Assembly (NCBI RefSeq): GCF_001420995.1
Contig: NZ_CP012184.1
Location: forward strand, 4,014,501 to 4,078,500
DNA from: Pseudonocardia sp. EC080619-01
Lineage (GTDB): Bacteria > Actinomycetota > Actinomycetes > Mycobacteriales > Pseudonocardiaceae
Reading direction: 5' to 3'
DNA length: 64,000 nt
Both the position numbers and the translations under genes were made by a program. The first letter of the stretch is position 1. Each line of letters starts with the position of its first letter. Shown piece by piece: positions 8,872-18,678 of this stretch. The notes below the pieces were generated by a model. The model was not told the origin of the DNA and did no database searches. It saw nothing but the letters and a program-made list of their open reading frames with translations.

Positions 8872-9762
8872 TCACGACTCGGGTGTCCGCGCGCAGAGAT
8901 CGTCGATGGTGAGCCCGCGCGGCGGGACGTTCTCCTCGGTGAAACCGAACGGCCGGGCCGCCTCCAGCCAGCGCCCGGACTCCTGCAGTGCGGTGAGGCC
9001 GCGGTCGAACTCCTCGCGGAAACCGGTGTCGGCCGGGCGGAACGCGAACGCCCCCGCACCGACGACCGGGCGGCCGTTCACCTCGGGCTCGAACCCGCCC
9101 GTCACCTCGAGCCCGATGCCGGCGTTGCGGCGCACCTCGTCCTGCAGGGAGATCCGGGTGAGCGCCCCGACCTGCGCCTCCTGGCGGGCGATGCCGCGGA
9201 CCAGCGCACCCTGCGAGTCGAAGGTGACGATCTTCTCGTTCGGGATGCGCGCCGCATAGGCGTACTCCTGCTCGGCGGAGCTGCGCAGCACCCCGAGGGT
9301 GGCGCCGGAGCGGCGGACACCGCCGAGCGTCGCGACGCCGAGCGGGTTGCCGGTCGGCACGAGCAGCCCGGTGCGGGCGATGTAGTCGGGCCGGGAGAAC
9401 GCGACCTGCTGGCAGCGCAGCGGTGTGACGGTGAGCCCGACCGCGATCATGTCGAAGCGGCCGTCCAGCAGGGCGGGCACCAGCTGGTCGAACGCCAGCT
9501 GGACGGCGACGAGCCCGCCGCCGCCTATCTCCCCGACGACGGCGCGGGCGACCTCGGGGCTCTCCCCGGTGGGGCGGCCGGAGCCGTCGGTGAAACCGAA
9601 CGGGCGCTCCCCGGACAGCCCCACGACGACGTCGCCGCCGGCCCGCAGGCGGGTCAGCGCGTCACCCGACTCACGGCCACAGCCGGCGAGCAGCGCGGCG
9701 CCGCCCAGCGCCGCGGCGGCGCCGAACAGCCGTCGTCTGCTCAGCAGGCTCGGATCGGACAT
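8872..9762 (-). CDS. Solute-binding lipoprotein, EhuB/amino-acid-binding type
   Basis: The 296-residue protein has a twin-arginine-like signal (RRRLFG) and a lipobox LLAGC with Cys28. It is therefore probably exported by Tat and anchored outside the membrane. The mature part is a family-3 periplasmic-binding fold: RPFGFTDGSGRPTGESPEVA, FDMIAVGLTVTPLRCQQVAFS and VGALTRISLQDEVRR are close to ectoine-binding EhuB. No permease or ATPase gene is adjacent, so transport is doubtful. Instead it heads an operon with a repeat protein, an FHA protein and a Ser/Thr kinase, so a sensing role is possible. The ligand is unproven: ectoine or an amino acid. Confidence 0.82.
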   Translation of the reverse strand: MSDPSLLSRRRLFGAAAALGGAALLAGCGRESGDALTRLRAGGDVVVGLSGERPFGFTDGSGRPTGESPEVARAVVGEIGGGGLVAVQLAFDQLVPALLDGRFDMIAVGLTVTPLRCQQVAFSRPDYIARTGLLVPTGNPLGVATLGGVRRSGATLGVLRSSAEQEYAYAARIPNEKIVTFDSQGALVRGIARQEAQVGALTRISLQDEVRRNAGIGLEVTGGFEPEVNGRPVVGAGAFAFRPADTGFREEFDRGLTALQESGRWLEAARPFGFTEENVPPRGLTIDDLCARTPES

Positions 9763-9786
9763 GGTCCGGCAGAGCCTAGGTGATCG

Positions 9787-10560
9787 CTAGTCGGGCCACA
9801 CCGGGGCGCGCTTCCCGAGGAACGACGCCATGCCCTCGCGCGCCCCGCCGGACTGCGACATGGACGCCATGACCTCGGTGGCGATCGCGTAGGCGTCGGC
9901 CTCGGGCCGGTCGAGCTGGGCGTAGAGGGTCTGCTTGCCGACGGCCTTGGACAACCGGCTGCCGCGGGTGGCGCGGGCCAGCAGCTCGTCGACGCGGGTG
10001 TCGAGCTCGTCGTCGGGGACCGCGTAGTTGACCAGCCCCCAGTCGGCTGCCGTGGCGGCGTCGATCGCGTCACCGGTCAGCGCCAGCTCCATGAGCCGCT
10101 TGCGGCCGACGGTGCGGGCGACCGGCACGGCCGGGGTGTGGCAGAACCAGCCGCCCTTGCCGCCGGGCAGCGCGAACGACGCCGACTCGGCCGCCACGGC
10201 GAGATCGCAGGACGCGACGAGCTGGCAGCCTGCCGCCCACGCCGTCGCGTGCACGCGCGCGACGACCACCTGCGGGACCTCCTGCACGGTCCGCATCACG
10301 GTGGTGCAGAGTCGCAGCAGCTCGCGGACGCCGGCGAGGTCGCGGTCCGCGACGTCGCCGAAGTCGTGCCCGGACGAGAACGCCTTGCCCTCCCCGGCGA
10401 GCACGATGCCGGTCGCGTCGGTGCGGCCGGCGCTCTCGAACGCGTCCAGCAGCTCGCGCAGGTGGCCCTCGGTCAGCGAGTTCCGGCGCTGCGGCCGGTT
10501 CATCGTGATCCGGACCGTGTCGCCGTCCTGCTTGACCAGCAGGTGTTCGTAGTCGGACAT
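9787..10560 (-). CDS. ECHDC3-like crotonase-fold protein lacking hydratase glutamates
   Basis: The 257-residue crotonase-superfamily protein keeps the CoA-binding and oxyanion-hole region (KAFSSGHDF, AAGCQLVASCDLAV). The two catalytic Glu of enoyl-CoA hydratase (Glu144 and Glu164 in the rat enzyme) are Gln (in GCQLVAS) and Gly (in LPGGKGG). The pattern AAGCQLVASCD, GWFCHTP and the ending KRAPVW match the ECHDC3 subfamily. It may act on another acyl-CoA or be non-hydratase. It is divergent from the TetR gene at 10650, which might control it. Confidence 0.85.
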   Translation of the reverse strand: MSDYEHLLVKQDGDTVRITMNRPQRRNSLTEGHLRELLDAFESAGRTDATGIVLAGEGKAFSSGHDFGDVADRDLAGVRELLRLCTTVMRTVQEVPQVVVARVHATAWAAGCQLVASCDLAVAAESASFALPGGKGGWFCHTPAVPVARTVGRKRLMELALTGDAIDAATAADWGLVNYAVPDDELDTRVDELLARATRGSRLSKAVGKQTLYAQLDRPEADAYAIATEVMASMSQSGGAREGMASFLGKRAPVWPD

Positions 10561-10649
10561 GGTCCGACGGTATCTCGACAGGCCCGTGCGGCGGAGCTAC
10601 CGTGACCGTATGACCGGAATCGTCGATCCGGTCACGGACGGAGGTTCCC

Positions 10650-11384
10650 GTGTCGGTGGCGGAGCAGGTGACCGGTGATCGGGCGCGGATGGGGCGCGTG
10701 CTCGACGCCGCCGCGGACCTGCTCGTCCGGCGCGGGTACCGGCGGGTGACGATCGAGGACGTCGCCCGGCAGGCCGGCGTCGGGAAGGGCACGGTCTACC
10801 TGCACGTCCGCACCAAGGACGCGCTGTTCCTCACGGTGCTCCTGCGCTCCCAGCACCGGCTGTTCGGCGAGATGGCCGACCGGATGCCGGACGAGCCCGA
10901 GCTGGTCCTGCCGTGGCGGATGACCCGCCTGATCCACGAGCTGGTGCAGTCCGACGAGGTCACCCGGGCCCTCTACCTGGGCGACGCCGAGGTCCTCGGC
11001 CGGCTCGCGCACGAGGCCGCCGGGACCCTGGGCGAGCTGGCGCGCCGCCGGGAGGACGCCGTGCGCGAGCACCTCGGCCTGCTGCGCGAGGCCGGGCTGG
11101 TCGGCACCGACCTCTCCATCGGCGAGCAGATCCGCAGCTGGGGCGCGATCGCCTACGGCTTCCTCGCCACCACCGGGCTCCCGGTGCCGGGCGGTGACCC
11201 GTCCGCGCCCGGCGACGCCGCCCGGCAGGGCGTCCTCGCCGAGCACGCCGTGGGGGCGCTGCTCGCCGGCCCCGCCGCGCGTGCGGGCGAGCCGGTCCCG
11301 CCGGACGTCGCCGCGCGGGTCGCCGGTGTCTACCACCCGCTGGTCGCGCACGTCGACCAGGAATGGCGCAGCCGGGTCCGGTGA
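10650..11384 (+). CDS. TetR-family transcriptional regulator
   Basis: The 244-residue protein has an N-terminal helix-turn-helix at about residues 17-60 (VLDAAADLLVRRGYRRVTIE, VARQAGVGKGTVYLHVRTKD) and a longer effector domain. GTG 10650 follows GGAGG with a 5-nt spacer. It is followed after 43 nt by the P450 gene on the same strand and is divergent from the crotonase gene. It probably regulates one or both neighbours. The ligand is unknown. Confidence 0.9.
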   Translation: MSVAEQVTGDRARMGRVLDAAADLLVRRGYRRVTIEDVARQAGVGKGTVYLHVRTKDALFLTVLLRSQHRLFGEMADRMPDEPELVLPWRMTRLIHELVQSDEVTRALYLGDAEVLGRLAHEAAGTLGELARRREDAVREHLGLLREAGLVGTDLSIGEQIRSWGAIAYGFLATTGLPVPGGDPSAPGDAARQGVLAEHAVGALLAGPAARAGEPVPPDVAARVAGVYHPLVAHVDQEWRSRVR

Positions 11385-11427
11385 TCGCCGGGGTCCGGCA
11401 CCTCCACCACCACCGAGGGAGCACGAC

Positions 11428-12660
11428 ATGACCGCATCGACCGAACCGCGCGACCTCCTGTCCCCGGATCTGACCGCCGACCCGTACGCCGCCTACGGCC
11501 GGATGCGGGAGGAGGCGCCCGCCGTGACCGTGACGATGATGGGCACCCCGCCCGCGGTGATGGTCACCCGGCACGACGACGTGCGCACCGTGCTCACCGA
11601 TCCCCGGTTCGTCACCGACGTCGAGCTCGTCGGCGGCGCCGAGAGCATGCGGGAGGCGATGTTCGAGAAGCTCGGGGTCCCCGACGACCTGGCCGGCTAC
11701 CTGCTCCGCAACATCCTCACCACCGACGGCGCCGAGCACGCCCGGCTGCGCAAGCTGGTGTCCCGTGCCTTCACCGTGAAGCGGGTGCAGGCCCTGCGGC
11801 CGCGGGTCGAGGAGATCACCGCGCGACTGCTCGACCGCATCGGCGACGCCGGGCGGGTGGACCTCGTCGAGACGTTCGGCTACCCGCTGCCGATCACCGT
11901 GATCTGCGAGCTGGTCGGCGTGCCCGATGGCGAGCGCGAGCAGTGGCACGAGTGGGGCCGGGTGCTGGCCTCGATGGACCCGCAGCGGGTCCCGGCGGTG
12001 CTGCGCGCGGCCGTCGACCACGTGCACGCGCTGGTCGACGCCCGCCGGGCCGAACCGGCCGACGACCTGATCAGTGCGCTCGTCGCGGCCCAGGACGACG
12101 ACGGCGACCGCCTCACCGACCGCGAGATGGTCACGATGATCTTCGCGCTGGTGATGGCCGGCCACGAGACGACCGCCCACCTGATCTCCAACGGTGCCCT
12201 CGCCCTCCTCACACACCCCGACCAGCTCGCGGTGCTGCGGGAGCGCCCGGAGCTGTGGCCACAGGCGGTCGACGAGCTCATGCGGTTCCGCGGGCCGGTG
12301 CAGTTCACGCAGTTCCGCTACCCGACAGAGGACGTCGAGCTGGGCGGGGTCGCGATCCCCGCCGGGACGCCGGTGATCGCCGGGCTGCTCCCGGCCAACC
12401 ACGATCCGCGGGCCTACGACCGGCCCGACGAGCTCGACGTCGGCCGGGACACCGGTCGCGGCGACGGGCACCTCGGCTTCGGCCGCGGCGCGCACTACTG
12501 CCTCGGAGCGGCACTGGCCAGGCAGGAGGGCGAGGTGGCGCTGCGGATGCTGTTCGACCGCTTCCCCAGCCTGGCCCTGGACGCGCCCGCCGCGGAGATC
12601 CTCTGGGTGCCGCGTCCGGGCTTCAGCCGGGTGGGGGAGCTGCCGGTCCGGGTGTCCTGA
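11428..12660 (+). CDS. Cytochrome P450
   Basis: The 410-residue soluble P450 has the I-helix motif AGHETT (about residues 243-248), the ExxR motif in DELMRFRGP, and the heme-binding signature FGRGAHYCLGAALAR with Cys358 as thiolate ligand. Length and motifs match bacterial class I enzymes of the CYP107/CYP105 type that need separate ferredoxin and reductase; neither is encoded nearby. It lies directly downstream of a TetR regulator. No biosynthetic cluster surrounds it, so a catabolic or detoxifying hydroxylation is as likely as a biosynthetic one. The substrate is unknown. Confidence 0.93.
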   Translation: MTASTEPRDLLSPDLTADPYAAYGRMREEAPAVTVTMMGTPPAVMVTRHDDVRTVLTDPRFVTDVELVGGAESMREAMFEKLGVPDDLAGYLLRNILTTDGAEHARLRKLVSRAFTVKRVQALRPRVEEITARLLDRIGDAGRVDLVETFGYPLPITVICELVGVPDGEREQWHEWGRVLASMDPQRVPAVLRAAVDHVHALVDARRAEPADDLISALVAAQDDDGDRLTDREMVTMIFALVMAGHETTAHLISNGALALLTHPDQLAVLRERPELWPQAVDELMRFRGPVQFTQFRYPTEDVELGGVAIPAGTPVIAGLLPANHDPRAYDRPDELDVGRDTGRGDGHLGFGRGAHYCLGAALARQEGEVALRMLFDRFPSLALDAPAAEILWVPRPGFSRVGELPVRVS

Positions 12661-13079
12661 CGCTCCTCGGCCGGCCCGCCGGCCCCGCCGGACCGCCGGA
12701 CCTCGACCCGCCTGACCTCGACCCGCCGGACCCGCCGTGCCTCGGCCCGCCGGGCCTGTCGTGCCTCGCCCCGCCGGCGCCGCCGAGCAACGACCCGCCG
12801 AGATGCAGCTGAGAGCGACTTGTCGATCTCTTCACGACGCTGAGCTGCATCTCGGCGGGTGCGGGCGGGCGGTGTGTCTCGTGGAGGTGCGGGGAGCGTG
12901 TGCGTGGAGGTGCGGAGCGTGTGGGGCCGCGCGGGGCTCGGGTGATGTCCGTCCGGGGCCCGTTCGGGGCCCGTGTGGGTGGAGGTGCCGGTCGGGTGTG
13001 CGGGGAGATGCGGCTCGGGTGTGCGGGGAGGTACGGGCCGGTGCGCGGGGAGAGGCGGCGCGCGTGTGCCGGGCGCGGG
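12661..13079. other. Intergenic region with hairpin and G-rich repeats, no gene
   Basis: The P450 and LysR genes converge on this 419-bp stretch. It holds a Pro/Asp-type low-complexity tract (12661-12790), the long inverted repeat at 12793-12860 and, from about 12887 to 13060, repeated variants of gtgcggggag. Reading frames across it translate to low-complexity Arg/Gly/Cys-rich peptides with no recognisable domain, so I see no gene. Confidence 0.6.
12793..12860. repeat. 18-bp inverted repeat, member of a dispersed hairpin family
   Basis: Left arm 12793-12810 (acccgccgagatgcagct) and right arm 12843-12860 are perfect complements around a 32-nt loop. The arm core cgccgagatgcagct recurs in the hairpin at 60761-60822. 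The position between two convergent genes fits a transcription terminator. The shared sequence suggests a mobile or REP-like intergenic repeat. Confidence 0.75.
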
Positions 13080-13964
13080 TCAGCGGGCGTGCCACGGGGC
13101 GGTGGCGAGGACGTGCGCGAGCAGCAGCGCGGTGCTCGCCGTCGCGTCGGGATGGGTCACCACGTGCCACGGCCGGTCCAGCGGTGTGCCGGGCACCGCG
13201 AGCTCGGTCAGCTCCCCGTCGGCGAGGAACCGGCGCACCGCGTCACGTGAGACGAGGGTGATCCCGAGCCCCGCGCGGGCGGCGGCGACGGTCGCGCCGT
13301 GCGAGCCCAGCAGGAGCCGCGGCGGGTCCACACCGAGGTCGGCGAGCAGCGCCTCCTGGGTGGCCCGGGTACCGGAGCCCGGCTCGCGCAGCAGCCACGT
13401 CGCACGCGCCGGATCGTGCTCGGCGGCCTGCGCACCCACGACGACCAGCGTGTTCTCCCGCACGGCCCGCACCAGGGGTGGACCGGACGCCCCCGGCCCG
13501 GTCGCGGCGGCGGGCGGACGACCGGCGACGGCGACGTCGACCTCGTGGTGCGCGAGCATCGGCCACACCCGGTCGCTGGGGGCGACGTCGACCTCCAGCG
13601 TGACGCCCGGGTGCCGGTCCCGGAACCCGGCGAGCAGGTCCGGCAGGAGGTGCTCGCCCGCGGTGGTGACCGCGGCCAGCCGGACCCTGCCGTGCTCGGG
13701 GTCGGCCTCGCCCCGGGCGGCCGCGGCGCCCTCCTCGAGCAGGCCGAGCACCCGTCGGGCGTAACCGGCGTAGCGGTGCCCGGCCGGGGTCAGGCGGACC
13801 CCGCGGCCGTCGCGCTCGACGAGCGGGACGCCCACCTCCTCGGCGAGCGCCCGCACCGCCGCGGACACCGTGGACTCGGTGACCACCAGCCGGGCCGCGG
13901 CGCCGCGCACCGAGCCCTGGTCGGCGAGCGCGACGAACGCGCGCATCCGGGCGGTCGTGGTCAC
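13080..13964 (-). CDS. cbbR: LysR-type regulator, probable CbbR
   Basis: The 294-residue protein has an N-terminal winged helix (MRAFVALADQGSVRGAAARL, TESTVSAAVRALAEEVGVPL) and a C-terminal periplasmic-binding-like effector domain (residues 90-290). The GTG at 13964 gives the usual LysR length. It lies on the same strand downstream of cbbL, cbbS and cbbX. CbbR proteins of this family usually control RuBisCO operons in response to metabolites, so CbbR is the likely identity, though inferred from position. It is separated from cbbX by a 529-bp repeat-rich gap, so it probably has its own promoter. Confidence 0.78.
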   Translation of the reverse strand: MTTTARMRAFVALADQGSVRGAAARLVVTESTVSAAVRALAEEVGVPLVERDGRGVRLTPAGHRYAGYARRVLGLLEEGAAAARGEADPEHGRVRLAAVTTAGEHLLPDLLAGFRDRHPGVTLEVDVAPSDRVWPMLAHHEVDVAVAGRPPAAATGPGASGPPLVRAVRENTLVVVGAQAAEHDPARATWLLREPGSGTRATQEALLADLGVDPPRLLLGSHGATVAAARAGLGITLVSRDAVRRFLADGELTELAVPGTPLDRPWHVVTHPDATASTALLLAHVLATAPWHAR

Positions 13965-14493
13965 CGGACCAGCGTAGGTCCGGCCCGGCGCACTCCGTCC
14001 CCGCGCAGCGCACCTCGTCCCCCGAGGGACGCACCCGTTCCTCCGGGCCGCACGCGCACCCGGGCGCCGGACCTCGCTCCGAGCGCCGCGCTCCTCTGCC
14101 CGCCGCACCCCGTCCCCGCGCGCCGCACCCCGTGGCGGGCGTCACGCACCCCGTCGCCGTGCCGCGCACCCCGTCGCCGCGCGCCGCACCCCGTGGTGGG
14201 CGTCACGCACCCCGTCGCCGTGCGCCGCACCCACCGAGTGGGGTGCGTGACGCCGCCACGGGGTGCGCCGCCGTGAGGGGGTGCGTGGCGCCGCGGGTAC
14301 CGGGCCGGGCACGGGTACGGCCGAGGACGGTGCGGCCGGGGATGGGTGCGGCCGGGTGGCGGCCGGGCACGGGTGCGCCCGCGGCGACGGGTGCGGCCCG
14401 GCACGGGGTGCGTGATGCCGGCACGGGGGCGGGACGCCGGGCGGGTGACCGGCGGCGGGGAGCACCGCCGCTCGCTCGGCCCGGCGGGCGTGC
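13965..14493. other. Repeat-rich intergenic region between cbbX and cbbR, no gene
   Basis: The 529 bp contain many direct and inverted copies of a gcaccccgt / acggggtgc motif. Translation in all frames gives Arg/Pro/Ala/Gly low-complexity peptides. I see no gene. The promoter of cbbR should lie at the 13965-14050 end, but no convincing -10/-35 pair stands out. Confidence 0.55.
14118..14267. repeat. Near-identical 45-bp direct repeats with an inverted partial copy
   Basis: Copies at 14118-14162 and 14179-14223 differ at one base (ggcggg versus ggtggg) and are spaced by 16 bp. An inverted, slightly shortened copy follows at about 14240-14267. Further loose copies of the ggggtgcgtg motif appear near 14278 and 14405. 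The arrangement could fold into large alternative hairpins. Confidence 0.75.
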
Positions 14494-15531
14494 TCAGCGG
14501 GACAGGCCGCCGTCGAACACTCGGCTGGCGCGCAGGTCGGCGGCCGTGAGCGTCCGGAGCTCGGGGAGCCCGATCCGTCCGGTCCCGGCGGACAACCGCA
14601 GGGCCTGCCGCATCCGGGCCCGGTCGAGGGCGTTGCGGACGCTGCGCGCCCCGGCGAACCACGGTTGCTCCACCCGCAGCGTCAGGTACTCGTGCAGCGT
14701 CGTCCGCGCCTCGCCGGACAGTTCCAGGTCCAGGTCGGAGACCATCCGCTGCCCGATCTCGGCGAGCTCGCCCACGGAGAAGTCCGGGAAGTCGACGTGG
14801 TGGGCGACCCGCGACTGCATGCCCGGGTTCGCGGTGAAGAAGGTGTCCATCCGGTCGGCGTAGCCGGCGAGGATCACGGCGACGTCGTCGCGGTGGTCCT
14901 CCATCGCCTGCAGCAGGATCTCGATGGCCTCGCCGCCGTAGTCCCGCTCGTTGCCCGGCCGGTGCAGGTAGTAGGCCTCGTCGACGAACAGCACCCCGCC
15001 GAGCGCCTTCTGCACGATCTCCTTGGTCTTCGGCGCGGTGTGCCCGACGTACTGGCCGACGAGATCGTCGCGGGTCGCGGTGACCAGGTGCCCGCGGCGC
15101 AGGTAGCCCAGGCCGTGGAGCAGACCGGCCATCCGTTGCGCGACCGTCGTCTTGCCGGTGCCCGGGTTCCCGGTGAAGCACATGTGCAGGGTCGGCCGGT
15201 CCGTGGCGGTGCCGAACCGGGCACGCACCCGGTCGACGACGAGCAGCGCCGCCAGCTCGCGCAGCCGCTGCTTCACCGGGGCGAGCCCGACCAGCTCGCG
15301 GTCCAACGCGTCGAGGACGTCGTCCACGCCGGCCGCCCGGCGCACCTCGCCGAGATCGACGGTGTCGCCGGGGGCCAGCTCGGGGCCGCCGTCGTCGGAG
15401 AGGGAGCCGGAGACGGGGTCGGGGTCGGCCGGACGGGGCGCCGCGGCCCCGAACGCGATGCGGGTGCTCACTGCGCCCGCACCGGCCGGACCGGTGCCGG
15501 GCCGCGCCCCGGCCCGCTCAGTGCTCGGCAC
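14494..15531 (-). CDS. cbbX: CbbX, red-type RuBisCO activase (AAA+)
   Basis: AAA+ ATPase that remodels inhibited RuBisCO by pulling on the large-subunit C-terminus. Walker A is GNPGTGKTT (residues 121-129 from this start), the pore loop is YVGHTAPKT (161-169) and Walker B is VLFVDEAYY (180-188). The first GTG overlaps the end of cbbS by 14 nt and gives 345 residues with about 50 extra N-terminal residues. An in-frame GTG at 15471 gives 325 residues, closer to the family length of about 310, and may be the true start. Being downstream of cbbLS confirms the role and marks the RuBisCO as red-type. Confidence 0.95.
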   Translation of the reverse strand: MPSTERAGARPGTGPAGAGAVSTRIAFGAAAPRPADPDPVSGSLSDDGGPELAPGDTVDLGEVRRAAGVDDVLDALDRELVGLAPVKQRLRELAALLVVDRVRARFGTATDRPTLHMCFTGNPGTGKTTVAQRMAGLLHGLGYLRRGHLVTATRDDLVGQYVGHTAPKTKEIVQKALGGVLFVDEAYYLHRPGNERDYGGEAIEILLQAMEDHRDDVAVILAGYADRMDTFFTANPGMQSRVAHHVDFPDFSVGELAEIGQRMVSDLDLELSGEARTTLHEYLTLRVEQPWFAGARSVRNALDRARMRQALRLSAGTGRIGLPELRTLTAADLRASRVFDGGLSR

Positions 15532-15976
15532 GGCCGTTCCCGTCGTGCCCGCCCGTCACCGGGTAGCGCGCCCCCGACGGCCGCTCGGTCGCGTAGGGGT
15601 GCACGGTGTAGCCGATCCGCCGGTCGCCGCCCTCGGCCCGGTCCAGCCGGAACCCCGGCTCCTCCGACGGCCGCTGCACCAGGAACGACAGCGCGACGGT
15701 CTGCCTGCCCAGCGAGGCGTCGTAGGCGTTGACCCGGACGTAGTTTTCCGGGTGCTCCCTCCGGCAGGCGTCGATCTCGGCCAGCACCCCCGCGGGGTCG
15801 GCGAGGTCGAACATCGGCATGCCCCACATCTCCCAGTAGGTGTTGCGGGGGTGCGGGTCGTCGGTGAACTCGACCGCGCACGGCCAGCCGTGGTCGAGCG
15901 CCCAGCCGATCTGGGCGGTGATCTCGTCGTCGGTGAGGTCGGGCAGGAACGAGAACGTGCCCTGGGTGATCCGCAT
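15518..15976 (-). CDS. cbbS: RuBisCO small subunit, red type
   Basis: The 152-residue small subunit starts [19 protein letters not shown] and contains [14 protein letters not shown], the canonical small-subunit core. The C-terminal extension after residue 110 is typical of red-type (form IC/ID) small subunits, where it forms a beta hairpin in the central pore. ATG 15976 follows AGGAGG with a good spacer. It is 14 nt downstream of cbbL and overlaps cbbX, so the three genes are clearly one transcription unit. Confidence 0.95.
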   Translation of the reverse strand: MRITQGTFSFLPDLTDDEITAQIGWALDHGWPCAVEFTDDPHPRNTYWEMWGMPMFDLADPAGVLAEIDACRREHPENYVRVNAYDASLGRQTVALSFLVQRPSEEPGFRLDRAEGGDRRIGYTVHPYATERPSGARYPVTGGHDGNGRAEH

Positions 15977-15990
15977 GGTGGTCCTCCTGC

Positions 15991-17445
<1,455 letters not shown>

Positions 17446-18678
17446 TCAGTCGGACAATCGAGTGTTCCGAGCGGACTCTTCGTCGATCGGCTCAGTGTCG
17501 CCCGGGGCGGTGACCACCACCGTCGTCCCCGATCCCGGTCGTGCGCGCACCCGCAGCGTCCCGCCGATCAGCTCGGCGCGCTCCCGCATGGAGGCCATCC
17601 CGTACCCGCCGGGCGGCCCGCCGTGGGTCGCGAACCCGCCGCCGTCGTCGGTGATGTCCAGGCGCACCCCGCCGTCGTCGGCGGCCAGCCGGACGACGAC
17701 GCGGTGCGCCCCCGCGTGCTTCTGCACGTTCTGCAGCGCCTCCTGGGCGATCCGGTACAGGGCGACCTCGACGTGGTCGGGCAGCCGTCGCTCGTCGAGG
17801 TCGAGCCGGACGTCGAGCTCCGGGACCTCCCGGGCCAGCGCGGCGAGGGCCCCGGCCAGCCCGAGGTCGTCGAGCACCGGCGGGCGCAGCGCCCCGATCG
17901 CCGCCCGCGCCTCGTCCAGCGTGGTGCCGACCAGCCCGGCGGCGCAGGCCAGCTCGGTGCGGGCCCCGCCGGTGTCGCCGTGGCCGAGCAGGGTGCCCGC
18001 GGCGTCGAGGTGGAACGACAGCGTGACCAGCCGCTGCGAGATGCCGTCGTGGATGTCGCGGGCGAGCCGTCGCCGCTCCGTCTCCTGCGCGGCGACGGTC
18101 TGCTCGGCGAACCGCTCGTGGGCCTGCTCCCGGGCGCGCAGCCGCCGGTGCATGCGGGCCTGGTGCAGTGCCGCGGCCAGCAGCCTGCCGATCGCCAGCA
18201 GCAGCCGGACGTCGCGGTCGCCGAACTCGCGCCGGTCCACGGTGTGCACGTTGAGCACCCCGGCGAGGCCGTAGGGCTCGGACAGCATCGGCACCGAGAC
18301 CATCGAGGTGTAGTCCTGCCCGCGCAGCTCCGGGATCGGCAGGTAGCGCGGGTCGGACGTCTTGTCGTCGGTGATCACGGCCGGGGTGCGGTGGGCGGCC
18401 ACCCAGCCGCTGACGCCGTGGCCGAGCGGCAGGTGCACGGTCCCGACGCGGGCGTCGAACGGCGGGGTGGCGCCGGCGAGGGTCAGCGCGGTGTCGGTGT
18501 CGTCGAGGACGTGCACGAAGCAGACGTCGGTCGCGGTCGCCTCGGTGATCATGCGGGCGACGGCGGCGGCGAGGGGCTCCACTCCCGGCCCGGACGCGGT
18601 GGCCTCGATGATCCCGAGCAGCACGGCGTTCTCCCGCTCCGGGTCGCCGAGCCCCAGGCCGCGCCCCGCCGCCGTCAC
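17446..18678 (-). CDS. GAF-domain sensor histidine kinase (HisKA_3/NarL type)
   Basis: The 410-residue cytosolic kinase lacks transmembrane helices. A GAF domain covers about residues 25-175 (TDVCFVHVLDDTDTALTLAG, LGHGVSGWVAAHRTPAVI). The dimerisation/phosphoacceptor region follows, with His210 in RDIHDGISQRL, then an HATPase_c domain with N box (QEALQNVQKHAGA) and G box (DITDDGGGF). Its GTG start overlaps the response regulator stop by 4 nt, so the two are a coupled pair. It ends 24 nt before cbbL, suggesting co-transcription with RuBisCO. The signal sensed by the GAF domain is unknown. Confidence 0.92.
   Translation of the reverse strand: MTAAGRGLGLGDPERENAVLLGIIEATASGPGVEPLAAAVARMITEATATDVCFVHVLDDTDTALTLAGATPPFDARVGTVHLPLGHGVSGWVAAHRTPAVITDDKTSDPRYLPIPELRGQDYTSMVSVPMLSEPYGLAGVLNVHTVDRREFGDRDVRLLLAIGRLLAAALHQARMHRRLRAREQAHERFAEQTVAAQETERRRLARDIHDGISQRLVTLSFHLDAAGTLLGHGDTGGARTELACAAGLVGTTLDEARAAIGALRPPVLDDLGLAGALAALAREVPELDVRLDLDERRLPDHVEVALYRIAQEALQNVQKHAGAHRVVVRLAADDGGVRLDITDDGGGFATHGGPPGGYGMASMRERAELIGGTLRVRARPGSGTTVVVTAPGDTEPIDEESARNTRLSD

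Noticed and set aside
10650..12660. TetR plus P450 as a biosynthetic gene cluster
   Set aside because: No core biosynthetic enzymes, carrier proteins or redox partners are nearby.
12737..13261. 174-residue Cys/Arg-rich frame past the P450
   Set aside because: It runs through the hairpin and G-rich repeats and into the LysR gene on the opposite strand. No conserved pattern.
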